Below are positions 13,200-25,938 of a stretch of DNA of 64,000 bases, in pieces. A model generated the notes under the pieces. That model was not told the origin of the DNA and made no database searches. It was given only the letters and a program-made list of their open reading frames with translations. The DNA is taken from NCBI RefSeq assembly GCF_964199755.1, contig NC_133896.1:174717092-174781091 (forward strand). Direction: 5' to 3'. Position 1 is the first letter of the stretch; each line of letters begins with the position of its first letter. The DNA is from Larus michahellis (Eukaryota; Chordata; Aves; Charadriiformes; Laridae). Both the position numbers and the translations under genes were made by a program.

Positions 13200-15470
13200 T
13201 AAGGCCTGGGTGCATATACAGAATGTTTATAATTATTATTCAGATAATTTTAGTTCCAAAAATTTAGTTGTGGAAGACTGTCTCACATAAAAGATTCTTA
13301 AAAGTTTTGTTTTCTATGGATGGAATATTTGAGTAAGAAAGACAATTCAATATATTATAAAATGAAGTACCAATTTATCTTTGGGTTAGTGAATGTGTTT
13401 TTTTCATTAAATTTATAGGAATGTAATTGTCATTTGAATTTTCCATCCCTTTTTCCAGAATACCTTGAAATAGTAAATAGGTTCAGAAGGAAGGACACGC
13501 TCAAGTGTCATTTTCCTAGGAAACAGGATGAATCTTTCACTTTCCCTGTGCATTTTTCCACTGTAGGTTTTTAAAGGATCATCACCCCACAGTGATTGCT
13601 GAAGAATCTTTGTTCTTTAACAGAACTAAACATTTGAGCCAGTTCATACCTACCTAAAAATTAAAGTAGAAATGTGTGATGCAATGCTGTACAATACTGA
13701 TACAACTGTTTTTCTTATTTAAGCAATCTGAAGGCTTATGAACATCGAAGTACTTAGGTGCAAGTCATCCCCTTGATATTTTCATGGTTCGTTAAAGCCA
13801 AAAGAAGCTGTGCACTTTCAAGGAGTGAAATCTGGGCATTGGATTTTTTTTCCATCTTTGAGCATCTTAACGTAAGAATTTATTTTACGTATTTGAAGCC
13901 CTGTTAGTTCATCAACTCGTTTTGAGACATAATCTGCTTGAAAATGCTGTGCTGTAACAAAGAGGGTAGAGAAGCATAAGAGAACCAAGCCATTCGTGTT
14001 GCTATTTTTGTCACAACTGTTTGCTGATGATAACCTAAGTCTTTCCGTGTGCATAAATTATGTACAAATGGGCAATGGAAGGAGAATTTCTGGGCATTTA
14101 CTGAGCAGCCAGAGGAGGGGAAAGCCAATACAGTGCTCGGAGGGAGTGTATCCAGCTGGCAGCTGGCACATCTCCTAGACATCAGGTTTCCTCCTGCATT
14201 AAGGAAGAGCTCTTTGCCCTGTACTTGTTCAGTTATTCAGGCCAACATCTTTGTAAAAACAGGTCTATAATTAGGCCCTAAATACATACATTCAACTTAA
14301 GCAATCGCACTTTCTGAATTGTCAAGCATCTGGAAATTTCCACATCAGCTGGCTGGTCTATATTAAGAAATCAAATGTACCAAGGACTGTTCTCTGGCAC
14401 TAAAGGCAACTGGCATGCAGCCGCCCCCAACCCCGTACCAACGCAACTTGGCTCTTCAGAACAGGGTGGTCTGGCCTAAGTGGTGTGTTGGGAATGGTCT
14501 CTTTACTCATGCTATTCCCCAAACCATGCCTGGAAACTGTTAGAAAGCCGGGCAAAGCCCAGTCTTCTCCAAGGGATTGTACTTGCAGTTTCATGATATA
14601 AACCATTAAATGGCGGTGCCTGAGGATTCTCCCGTCTTTTTAAATTGCTAGCACGGGCGTGGCTGGTAAGCATTCCTGGGTGCTGGGGATTTCTAAAAAC
14701 AAGGCCTCTTGGTTGTTTTTTTTTTCCTCTTACTCTCACTGTTCCCATTTGGAAAAGATTAGCCTAAGCCACCTTGTTTCTTTACTAGTGGCAGTGAGAA
14801 AAGACCTTCCGTTCTGTCCTTCCCACTAGACTAGGATGTTCCTTCCAGCTTTTCACCGCTTCATTTTCTTAGATATGGGGTTACACATTAACCTGTGGAA
14901 GTCAGAGGTGGGCTGGGGCAGCACTTTGGAGATCCAGTCCTGTTCTTTGCCCTGTACTTTTTAGGCAGCCCACTGTGATCCTCTTGCTTGTATTAAGTCA
15001 TATCTTACTCTGAGTAGTCCACTGATGTCAGCGTGATTGCTTCTGGTGGAAATAAATAACAATGGTGAAAAACGCTGGCAGACATAGTTCCTGGGAGTCA
15101 CTCCCCACCTTATTTTCCATGGATTTATGACTGCTTTGGGTCTTTCAGACAGCAGCTGAAACTTGGAGCCTTTCACAACGTAGTAAATCAGTAAAGGAAA
15201 GGAAAAATAGATTACAATGCTGGTCTAAAAGTTAAAAATTAAAGATGTCCATGGTCAGACAGAAGCTATATAAAAAGGAATAAAGATCAGTCAGCCAAGT
15301 ATTTGCATTTCTTCATGCCCGCTTAAGCTTTCCAGCAAAAATATAAGTAATAATTATTTGGTGTGAAAGACAAAATGCCATGAACTTTTCCAAAGACAAC
15401 TCTTACAAAGTTACCTTTGTGAATCGCTCAGTTTCACTGGTAAGCAGAAGTGTATCCGTAGTTCCTCAAT
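13200..15470. other. Intergenic DNA, no gene seen
   Basis: No exon, repeat or RNA gene could be supported. Overlapping short frames near 13,820-14,750 lie on both strands and none shows a conserved motif. Confidence 0.6.
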
Positions 15471-15866
15471 TAGAGAGTTGGGGTTGTTCAGCCTGTAGAA
15501 GAGAAATCTCCGGTGAGACCTTATAGCGGCCTTGCAGTACCTGAAGGGGGCCTACAGGAGAGATGGGGATGGACTCTTTATCAGGAGTGTAGTGATAGGA
15601 CAAGGGGTAATGGTTTCAAACTGAGAGAGGGTAGATTTAGGTTAGGTATTAGGAAGAAATTCTTTACTGTGAGGGTGGTGAGACACTGGAACAGGTTGCC
15701 CAGGGAAGTTGTGGATGCCCCATCCCTGGAAGTGTTCAAGGCCAGGTTGGATGGGGCTTTGAGCAGCCTGGTCTAGTGGGAGGTGTCCCTGCCCATGGCA
15801 GGGGGGTTGGAACTAGGTGATCTTTAAGGTCCTTTCCAACCCAAACCATTCTGTGATTCTGTGATC
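15471..15866 (+). repeat. CR1 LINE, 5'-truncated copy
   Basis: This is a plus-strand CR1 3' end. It starts at the LELGLFSL-equivalent region (GAGAGTTGGGGTTGTTCAGCC). An ORF2 C-terminus from about 15,513 to 15,776 includes [20 protein letters not shown] and ends [11 protein letters not shown]. The standard 3' UTR follows and the tail ends in ATTCTGTG repeats. The reading frame is open, so it is relatively young. Confidence 0.95.
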
Positions 15867-18800
15867 TTCAGGCAATGACCAGCGTGAGTGGGTGGCGTGA
15901 GATGCACTGATGGGACCGTGTCATGTGAGGACAGAAGGACTGGCCAAAGAGAACTGCTGTCAGGATTATATGAAAGGAAACTTAGGGACAGGAAAATTCC
16001 TAGATTTAACTAGCATTAAAGACTTGGGTAAGAGTCTAATCACATGTTTTAAGAAAACTATACTCTTTCAGACCTCAGATTGTTTTGGCATAGCTTCTTT
16101 TTAGTATTTAGGAAGTCTGAAAAAGGAAACAGCGGTCTACCTATATTTAAGCATACTGTAGTACAGTATGCCACAGAAAGTGGCAATGAGGACATGTCTA
16201 ATTCTCCCATAACTGACAATTATAATCTGAAAGTTGACTCAAACTGAGTTCAATCATTTTCATTTAAAATTTAATTAAAAAAAATCCTTATCTTCTGTTT
16301 GGATGAAGACCACAAAAATTCATAAAGGGAGCTGCTATTCCTCCTGATTTGCTATTAACAAAAAAAAAAAAAAAAGAAAAAAGAAAACTGCATTTTGTCA
16401 GAACTATCTGTTTCTTCTGGTACTAATTTAAGGAGGGCATTATCTACACATGAGAACTGTATTTTTCAGTTCTAAAATGCTGTAAAAGAGAGAAGCAACA
16501 AAAGCTGGGATTGAGGCATCAGTTTCCTCCGTAAGTAAGTAAAAAGGTAGTGCTCCCTATTGAGAGTGCAGCAAGCCTTAGGATCTCTCAGACAGAAAAA
16601 GAAAAATCCAAGCAGAGCTTTGTGGAGAACCTTGAAGCTTGAAGCTTTTAAGCATCTGGTACAATTATTAGCGTGGCTGCCTATTGTGCTTACATCTCCA
16701 GTTGAGTTGCCTCAATACATCAGCTGTGCAAACACAGGTAGAAAAAGGAGCTTGAAAATGTTTAGTATGTTTTTCTCTGTTCTTCAGAGAGGCTTTTGGT
16801 GGTTTTTTCTTCTTTTTTCTTTTTCTTTTTTCTGAGATGACATGCCAGGGTAAAATCCTTTTATTATGCCGGTGAAGTAAGCAGAACTGAACCAGAGATT
16901 ATTTTTCCCAAAGCATATAAATGTTTAATGTTTATACCGAAAACTTCCTTATAGACTATACCATGGTCAGACTAATGAGGATATTTCGTGTACGTAAGAA
17001 GTTCTCGTTATTTCATCTATGTTTCAATGAAGACCTTGCAACAGCTATAGCATTAATGTTGCCAAGTAACAATAATAAAAAAGACAACTTCGATCAGTGT
17101 TTGCTTCCTACAACAGATCTATGACATAATATAGATCTTCTGACATATAATAAAGCACGGGTATTGAGTGAAGCAGGTAGGAGGAAAATTTGTAAAATAC
17201 GGTTCAAATATTCTTTCAGGCAATTCTTCATCAAGACTTGTCGTCCATATGTTTTCCCAAGTGTAAATTTTACATGGGAACAACACTTTTTATGCTTTTG
17301 GTGCTTTTTATGCCATTTCTATTGAGATGTCTGAAATGTAAGAACATAAATGTAAGTGTGTTCAAAGCTGAAGACCAAAAAATAGGATGATTTGGCTTTT
17401 GAAGGAGAGCATTTACACAAAGTGAAGAAGGAAACCAACATTATTTGGATGGGTATATGGGACATAATTTTATCTACTCAGTTGCTAAAGACGTAGGGGG
17501 GTTGTATGTTTATACTCGTGTTTTAAAACTGTTCTTTCCTAGCTTTATCTTTCTGATTCCTTTCTTAAGCATAAAATAAATGGGTCCAAGGAAACAACTC
17601 CTATCCCTTGCAACCTAAGCCCGGATAAGATGCACTCTTGTTCTAGAGACGTACACATGTGAGTTCCAGTAGCATCCTAACTTTAAGGAGAACTGAACAT
17701 GTCTTGAAAGGTGTTGAGGGTTCTCAGTTCCCATTGGCAGTAGGACTGTGTATGTAATTAGTGTTTAAAGCAGTGCATGTACTCAAACTAGCTAAATCTG
17801 AGACAAATAGTGGGACTGCTTGTATTCTTGAAGTTAAGCACCCACTTAATATCAGTGGATTTGATTTTTTACTGATTTTGCTATTTAGGAGGTATTTTCC
17901 TTACAATAGGTTAGCAAAATAGTTGCAAATCAGTCTCTAAGTTAGAGTTTTCTGTAATAGTGTAGTACAAAATTAATCTGTCAGTATGTACGAAGTCTAC
18001 AGTTTGCAGTAATTACAGAAACAAAATGTACGTGTCTATGGAAGGAGTGCCAAAAATAAAAGAATGGTAATCAGTCCTTATTTCTGTGCTCAGAAATCTT
18101 GACTTTGCACCCTGTTGTGAATTAGCAACGCAAACTGACTTCAAAAAGAAATACACATTCCCAGGGCTCAGTCACACATGTGCCTTGGGGTGCTAATGTT
18201 TGAAGACAAAATACACCATGTAGAAGCAAGAGTTGTGTCAGGAACACCTACGCTTTCAAATGCAGTATCGCATTCTTGCTTTGAATTAGTACAAGCAGAG
18301 ATGTTGCTTCTTGAATCACAAAGGGGAAAGGTACTAACATGCAAAGTGACAGAAGAAAAGCAACATGAACTGTCTTGGTATAAGGAATATACATTAAAAC
18401 CAAGCCAAAGGTCATGAAGCACAGAACACTAACAAGGCGCGAAAACCCATGGTTATGATTAAGCTAAAGACATAGTTTTGAAAAGTCTAGAAATCAGAGT
18501 GGTATCGAGACACTGTGGGATTTGTGGACTACTTGTAATAAAAATAGCAAAGAACAGCAAGGGTGCTTCTAGGAAGCTTAACTTTGCGTTATTTTTCTCC
18601 TGTACAGGAGATACACACATTGAAATGGATTGAAAACTACTGAACTTTTTCAAACTTATAACCTGAACAGAATATTCAAGGGAAAAATCAACAGTATTAT
18701 CCCTATGGTAATTTATTGATGTACTTAATTGTATTGTTTGTTGCAAACACATTATTAGTAACATAAATAAACATGGCATTGGTTTTTACGTCTACATATA

Positions 18801-19687
18801 CAGCTACCAAATGTATGTATAAACAGATTATGTCAGAGTTAGTGTTACACTGGTGAAAGGGGCAGGATGCTGTGGTAGCATGTTGTTTTTTGCTGTTTTG
18901 TTATTTCTGTAGCCTATTTACAAATAACATGAAGAACGGCGTTTTTAAACAATTCAATTTAAAAATCAGTATGTGTCCCTTTCCCACAAATCAAACTCCC
19001 AGCAGAAGCACCTAAATGAACTATTTATAATTTTGGTGTTGTCAAGACAAGCTAGTAATAGACTTAATAGCAGCTGGACCATTTCCTGAGGAACAGGGAG
19101 AGCTGGCTCTGTGGTTTCTTGAAGAAGCAGCCACGGCTTCATGGAAGAGAGAACACAGGGCAGAGGGCAGAGAGCACAGCCCCGTGCAAGGCGTAAGGGG
19201 CCAGAGAGAGAATCAGGCAAGAAAACAGACAGAATGAAAAGAGAGATTGAAAAATCCATGCTCTACACATGTATTAGTTTGGTATCGATGAGGTTTTGAA
19301 TAAAAAAAAAAATAAAAGTTTTGGGAATATGGCCCAGATTTCAAATATATTTCTTTGGGAGCAAGTGTTGTATCTGCTGTGATGCTGTAAAGGAAGAAGA
19401 AATAACTTCTTCCTTTCCCTCCCTGGTATCCAGCTGGGCCCTTCAGGGAGCACAGACACCCACGACAGGATCCTCCTGACCTAATTGTAGACACTTAACA
19501 TGTTGGTAATTAGATCTGAGTTAGCTGTCTGGACTATCTTCATAGCAAAGAAACAGGCAGTTGTATGGCACCATTCCTCTCAGTTGAAATAAATACTCAT
19601 AATAAATAGGTCAAATTAATCGCTTCCTAGAAATGCGGTTAATCATAAAGGGAGCCCAAGGTGACTAATAGAGGCATAGATCATAAA
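15867..19687. other. Intergenic DNA, no gene seen
   Basis: AT-rich, with a poly-A tract near 16,360-16,385 and a T-rich tract near 16,800-16,832. No coding exon is supported. The short frames around 18,170-18,420 are sense/antisense shadows of each other. Confidence 0.6.
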
Positions 19688-19922
19688 TGCACAGGATAAT
19701 TCAGGCAGGCAGAGACTTCAGCAAGTCTTGCTCACCTTCCCGCAGGCACTGGGGGCTGCTTTATGTGTCCCTGAAGCCATTGTTTCTCCAGGCTGAACAG
19801 GCTCTAGACCTCAGCGTCTTCTCACAGGCCAAGTGCTTCAGCCCAAACCATTGTGGTGGCCCTCCGCTGAACTCACATGAGTTTCCTATACTGGGGAGTC
19901 CAAAACTGCATGCAATATTTCT
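19688..19922 (-). repeat. CR1 LINE copy B, 3' segment (left half of a split element)
   Basis: The plus strand starts with a CR1 tail-like word (AGGATAATTCAGGCAGG) and continues with the reverse complement of the ORF2 C-terminus (CCAGGCTGAACAGGCTCTAG, then CTTGTGGTGGCCCTCC-like words). It ends at AAAACTGCATGCAATATTT, which in intact CR1 elements is directly followed by AGGTGTGGTCTAA. Here that continuation is found about 1.3 kb to the right. Confidence 0.85.
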
Positions 19923-21225
19923 AGAATCATAGAATGGTTTGGGTCAGAAGACACCTTTAAAGACCATCTGGACCAATCCCCCTGCCATGGGCAGGGGCAG
20001 CTTTCACTAGAGCAGGTTGCTCAAAGCCCCATCCAACCTGACCTAGAACACTTCCAATGACGGGGCATCCACAGCTTCCTTGAGCTGCTTGTTCCAGAGT
20101 CTCACCACCTGCATTGTAAACAATTTCTTCCTTATGTCCTATCTAAACCTACCCTGTTTCAGTTTAAAGCCATTGTGCCTTGTCCTGACACTACAGGCTC
20201 TGGTAAAATGTCTCTCTCCATCTTTCTTGTAAGCCCTCTTTAAGTACCAGAAGGCTGCTGTAAGGTCTCCCTGGAGCCTTCTCTTCTCCACGCTGAACAA
20301 CCCCAGCTCTTTCTGCCTTTCTTCATAATAGAGGTGTTCCATCCCTCTGATCATTTTCATGTCCCTTGTACATGACATTTTCATGTCCCATGTTTCTTGT
20401 ACTGGAGACCCCAGAGCTGGACGCAGTACTGCAGGTGGGTTGTCACCAGAGCAGAGTAGAGGGGAACAATCACCTCCCTTAACCTCCTGGCTACGCTTCT
20501 TTATATGCAGCCCAGGATACGATTGGCTGTCAAGCCCACTGCAAACACGTATTGCTGGGTCATGTCCAATTTTTTGTCTACTGGTATCCCCAAGGTCTTC
20601 TCTGCAGGGCTGCTCTCAATCCATTCATACCCCAGTCTGTATTGATACTGGGGATTTCCCCAACCCAGGTACAGGACCTTACACTTGGCCTTGTTGAACT
20701 TCAAGAGATTCATATTGGCTCATTTTCCAAGCCTGTCAAGGTCCTTCTGGACGGCATCCCTTCCCTCTAGCAAATCAAATGCATCACTCAGCTTGATGTC
20801 ATCTGCAAACTTGCTGAGAGTGCACTCAATCCCATTATGTCATTAATAAAGATATTGAACAGGGTCTTTATTAAGTGGTGTCTCTCAGGGGTCTGTATCA
20901 GTACAGACCCCTGAGGGGCACCACTTGTTACTAATCTCTACTTGGGCACTGAGATGTTGACTGCAACTCTTTGGACATGGCCATACAGCCAGTTCCTTTT
21001 CCATCAAATAGTCCATCCATCAAACCCATATCTCTCCAATTTAGTGACAAGGGTGTTGTGTGGAAGCGTATCAAAGGCCTTACAGAAGTCCAGGTAGGTG
21101 ACATCAGTTGCTCTTCCCTTATCCACCAGTGCAGTCACTCTATTGTAGAAGACCACCAGATTAGTCAGGTACGACTTGCCCTTTGTGAAGTCATATTGAC
21201 TGTCTTACATCCCTGTCATACTGTC
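19923..21225 (-). repeat. CR1 LINE copy A (nested inside copy B)
   Basis: A well-preserved 3' end (AGAATCATAGAATGGTTTGGG on the plus strand) is followed by about 1.3 kb of the CR1 3' UTR and ORF2, all on the minus strand. Visible ORF2 parts are GMEHLYYEERQKELGLFS (about 20,290-20,345) and [20 protein letters not shown] (about 20,640-20,700). Frames are broken by stops and by an inverted duplication at 20,873-20,926. The 5' boundary lies somewhere in 21,200-21,236. Confidence 0.9.
20873..20926. repeat. 25-bp inverted duplication inside CR1 copy A
   Basis: Arms at 20,873-20,897 and 20,902-20,926 are reverse complements with only two mismatches. They are separated by the 4-base loop TCAG. The inner 14 bp of each arm match perfectly. 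The right arm is the normal CR1 sequence (around CAGACCCCTGAGGGGCACCAC) and the left arm is the inverted extra copy. Confidence 0.95.
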
Positions 21226-22443
21226 ATTTAGGTGTGGTCTAAGTACTAAGTGAAGCAGGAGATAATCACTGACCTTGACCTACTGGGCTCCTGTTAACAT
21301 TGCCCTGGATGCTGCTGGCTATCTTTGGTGCCAGGGTGTACTGCTGGCTTACGTTCAGTTAGCTGTCCCCCAAGGACTTCTTCCCACAGCTTCTGCTCCC
21401 CAGACCATTGTTCCCCAGCCTGTGTCACCACCAGAGGGTCTTCCTTCCCGGAGGCAAGATTTTGCATTTGTTCTCATTAAGTCTAATGAAGTCCCTGTCA
21501 GTCCATTTTCTTTCCAGCCTGTCTAGGTCCCTCAGGACAGAAGCCCTGCCTTCCAGCTTATCTACTGGTCCCCCCAGTTTGGTATCATCTGCCAACTTTC
21601 TTGAAGCGCGCTACATCACCTCCTCCAGGTCACCGATAAAGACGATAAACAGAACAGGTCATACCATGGATCTTTATTGTTACTGACCTCCAAGTAGCAC
21701 TGCCCTCTGGCCCCATCATCCAACCAGTTTTTTACTTATCTGGCTTTTCACCCAGCTGGATCATAGCATCCATAACATGGATACTAGAAGATTATGAAAG
21801 ACAGCATCAAAACCTTCCTAAAGTCAAGATGAGTGTGATCCCTTATTCATAAGTCCAGCCACCTTATCACAAAAGGCAATCAGGTGGGTCAGGCATGGTA
21901 AATCCGTGCTGACTGTTCCCAGCAACTTCACCTTCCTGTGGCACAAGTTTGTTCCCAGAGAACTCATTCCATGATTTTCCCTGGGGACTGAAGTGAAGCT
22001 GACTGGCCTGTAGTTGCCCAGATATCCTTTCAGACTATTTTGAAGATGGGTGCAACATTTGCCTTCCTCCAGTTATCAGAGATCTTCCCTGATCTCCATA
22101 ACTTTTAAAATATGATAGAAAACAGCCTTGCAAGGTCATCGACCAGCTCTCTCAGCACTCAGCGATGCAGTCCTGCAGGTAGTGTGGACTTGTTTAGCAT
22201 GAGTCCTCTGAAGTGTTCCCTGACTTCATCGTCATCAACAGCTGATTGCTCTTCTTTTCCTTGAACCCTGCCTCTAAGCACAGGGGCCTGGGAGACCTTG
22301 TTGGTGAAGGCTGAGGGAAAGAAGCTATCAAGCCTCTCAAGCTCTCTGAGTCTGCTGCCACCGAAACCACCCGCCACCCTCAGCAAGAGGCCCACATGTT
22401 CCTTGGTACAGTCCCACAGTTTTCTCATTGACCCTATGGACAT
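21226..22443 (-). repeat. CR1 LINE copy B, 5' segment (right half of a split element)
   Basis: It resumes at ATTTAGGTGTGGTCTAAG (about 21,236), exactly where copy B's left half stops. It runs through the RT region towards the endonuclease/RT linker. The minus strand near 22,160-22,443 reads LDSFFPSAFTNKVSQAPVL and then AVDDDEVREHFRGL, the segment just before the CR1 RT domain. The element is truncated there, so neither endonuclease nor ORF1 is present. Confidence 0.88.
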
Positions 22444-25029
22444 AAAACTAGATATATTGGATCATAATTCTTGTTAGTGTCACTGCCTTTAGGTCAACGG
22501 CAAGTTGGAGTTAAGCACAGTATGCAAAATAGTAGTGTTGTGGATGCCTACATTACTGCAGCTATAGTTAACTAAGTATTTCAATTATGAAGAGAACTGT
22601 CTTTGGTTACTGAACTATTGTAGATATTTTTTTAAAACGTTTTATTTAGGTGTCTAAAGTCTGTGTAAAGTGAAAAAAAAAAAAAAGAAGTAGGTTCTGA
22701 AGTAGGTTGTGTTGTACTCAGTGAGTACTACGCCCTCAGGTCCTGATGTTCTTTGGGTCTAATGTCCTGTAAAATACACAATGCCAGTGCCAGCTCTGGT
22801 GTTTCTACATCTGCAGAGTAAATATCCTTGCATTTTCTTTAACTAAACCAAAATGGTTATTCTCTCTATTAAACCCTTTCAACACTTAACGAGGAGAAGC
22901 AGCAGTGGGTCCTTTCCTTACCATGAGAGGGCCATAAGCTGACAGTCATTGGGCTGAGACACAAAACTGAGGCCATTTTTGCTTAAACTCATGGAACATA
23001 AATATGCCATGAGAGTGCCACGGGCGTAGGAGGTCATGCAGAGCGCTGGTCAGCTGTCCTTCCTGGAGGGGTCCGGAACCTGTTTACTTGCAGGACAGGA
23101 AGAGATAAAGTTTACTGACTTCAGTTGGACTTATAAACATATTTGAGCTGAGCATGTGGTGGAGCGGCTAGCTAAGTCCAGGATGAAGGACGCATTGTAA
23201 ATGCGTGGGTATTTAATTTGTCTACTCCATTTTGACCAGCAAAGTCTTAAAGGACTTAGAAATCATCAGCACATTGAAGATATTCTAATAAGCTGATCTA
23301 TGGCTTTGGCAAATCTCTGTTCTACTGTCGTCTTTTCCTTTTTTTCTACCTTTTCTCTGCACTTTACAGCCTTAATAGCATGAACTGTCAAATACAATGT
23401 ATTTGTTCAGAGCCTATAGTCGTTTGGGATCTCTAGACACTTTAAAATTATAACAGTGCTCAATAGTATATAATGTGTACGCTTTTAATAAACTACTATT
23501 ACTTATACTATTTGTTGTACTTTATGTTATAGTTTTTCAGTACCGTTAAAAATTTATAAAATATTATGTCTAATTTATAGCACATGGATATACCAACCTC
23601 CATAGGCTAGTTTGAGATGCAAGGTTAAGTCTGTTACAACTTTTATAGGTTATAAGCCATTCCGAAATTAGCTTACTTTTTTAACATCTGCAGGGCAGCA
23701 CTAATACACAAAACACACTATGAGATCCAGAAATATTCTGTATCATGGCTAACATGTCAGCATCTGTTCTCACATCTTCAATTTTAGCATATAATGTTAA
23801 GATGAAAAGTATGTAAATCTTTCACCGTTTGGAGGGCTTGGTTCCATGCTTGTTCTTAAACAAATTACATAGTTAATTTGCATTTAATTGAAAGTTCACT
23901 GTGTATGCTTAAAATAAAGTGAGACTTCAAAAGCAATGTGATTTTTCAAGCTAACGCTGTGACCGCTTGACAATTTGCTCCTCTTGCGTGATGCGCAGGG
24001 ATGGCTGTTGCATTGCTCAGGATCCAGACATTTCAAAAATCACTGTAACATTTTCTCAGAGAAATTTTGAGGGAAAAGACCATGTGGAAATAATAATCTA
24101 GATGCTCTGCGTTGCCCAGCAATCAGTGTGTGCAGCAGGAAGGGGCTAAATAGTAGTGGGAAAAACAAGGGACTTGGGGGTTAAGTGATGACAGGAAATG
24201 CCTCAACTCAAAAAGCGTCTCTGTTTAGGATAAGACTTGAGCAGCCATGTGTAAGTCTCTGTGTCTGTGTCTGGCCTGACCTGCTGGGGTCATGCTGTGG
24301 GGTCCTGAACCCTTGTAGAACAGACATGGAGGCAGCTGCGGCTCTCCCGTTTCTGTCTAGCTTCAGTACCTCTTTTTTTTCCCCTCAGTAGATATGGAGT
24401 AGATATGGATGCCAACATGGATGCCTCATAGCTGGCTGCGCATCTACCCCGAGGAACATAAAAATATACCTGGGTCGGATAACGTAAAACATTACCGTTG
24501 CGGTCACACGCAGCTGAGGTACCAAAAATGCTCTGCCCAGTTTGGTCAGAGCACAGAAACCCTCCAGTGCTGACAGCAGTTCTGTGTCATGGGCACTTCC
24601 AGCTGGGAATGCGCAACTGCTGGTCGCTACCAGGGAACCTGGACCACTCGACAGCCAAGTGGTAGACAGAAGGCTGTTCTTGCACAGATATCATGAAACT
24701 GAGTTCACGTCTTCTTGCATAAATTTAACCAAGTGCTGCTCCTCATTTCAAAAGTGAGGCTAATAATATTGGCATTATCGGTTTAGCTTGTAGATTTTTC
24801 CACTACAGTCTTTCAGTATGTATTGGCATTCTGACCAAAGTTCTCAGTGTCAGCTGGAATTTGTAGGTGTTTTTAAAAATAGAAAGAGTCAAGGAGAAAA
24901 CCAGCAAGGTAGCATTTGGCCATGTTGCTGGGAACAGCACTGTTCCAGTACTTGAGATGAAATGTTGATTAATAACAAAAAAACCCTGCAGTATATCATT
25001 ATTTTGAATGGCTGCATGAAACCTTTCCT
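22444..25029. other. Intergenic DNA, no gene seen
   Basis: No supported exon or repeat family. A poly-A tract lies at about 22,673-22,686. Confidence 0.6.
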
Positions 25030-25435
25030 GATGCATTTGTCCATCATGCCAGGACCCGGACCTTGGACTTGCCTCATCACTATGGGCTTGCCTGGAGATC
25101 GCTGGATGGTGGATGACCTTGGTTGCCTGCACAGACATGCTCCCCACACAGGGAAGGGTTCTGACTTCCCTTGACCCCAGACCTCTTTCATCCCCACAGA
25201 CATGTCCAGCGACCCAGACTGATGGTTGGCCTGGTTGCCATCCCTGGCTCTCCTCTTTTCTCTTTGTTTGGGTGCCATGGGACTGCAGCCCATTGAGGAA
25301 TCGATGTGCTGCCAGCCCCACCATCACTCCCAGCTGCCAGACCCCCTGCCCTTGTAGAGCCTCCCACAGTTGCTGCTTCTTGACAGAGCCTGGCTGTCAA
25401 GCACTCAGCAGACACTATTGAGTGTTTGAGCACAG
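25030..25435. other. Unassigned GC-richer patch
   Basis: This 400-base stretch is clearly richer in GC than its neighbours and is open in several frames on both strands. The longest minus-strand frame (24,803-25,327, 174 codons) is low in recognisable features. No splice-supported exon or protein motif was found. It may be part of an LTR or other old repeat, or simply a compositional island. Confidence 0.4.
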
Positions 25436-25870
25436 GACGTGCATGTGGGTACTTTTATTACAGGTGGTGCTAGAGATGTTTTTTTGGAACTGCTTGTGAC
25501 TTGTTATGAACCAAATAACCCTCCCTCCTCATTCGACTCTGTTCTTAAAATACATTTTATACATTTTTTTTTTTTTCACCAGTATGGCCTTGTACTTTAC
25601 TCCTTCGTGTATGCCTCAAAGTATTACAAGTAGCTAATGTTTCGGATAATATTTAAGCAGGAACATGGCTATTTCCTATTTATTTATACAAAACTAAACA
25701 CGCATTCAAGGATCAATAAATAACAGAGTATGACCGCTACCAACTAGAAAATGCCAAAATTATGGTGAAAAAAGGCCAAGTGTAGAGAGTATATCTTGCC
25801 AACAACTTTTTTATTGTCTAGCCGTATGAAAGTCCTTTATCTTCTCTTCCTGCTCATTGTCCTTTGGAAG

Positions 25871-25938
25871 AACAATTATCCAATATATATTGGATTGTTT
25901 TGGCTACATATATATTGGGCTATACAAAGCCCAATATA
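25871..25938. repeat. Cluster of two palindromes around a TATATTGG core
   Basis: ATCCAATATATATTGGAT (25,878-25,895) is a perfect 18-bp palindrome. Shortly after it comes a perfect 10-bp stem, TATATTGGGC (25,911-25,920) with GCCCAATATA (25,929-25,938), around an 8-base loop. The two structures share the CCAATATA word, so the second probably arose from a copy of the first. No gene is adjacent. Confidence 0.85.

Noticed and set aside
24803..25327. A 174-codon minus-strand frame
   Set aside because: A second overlapping frame on the same strand is equally open. There is no recognisable motif. It is listed only as a GC-richer patch.
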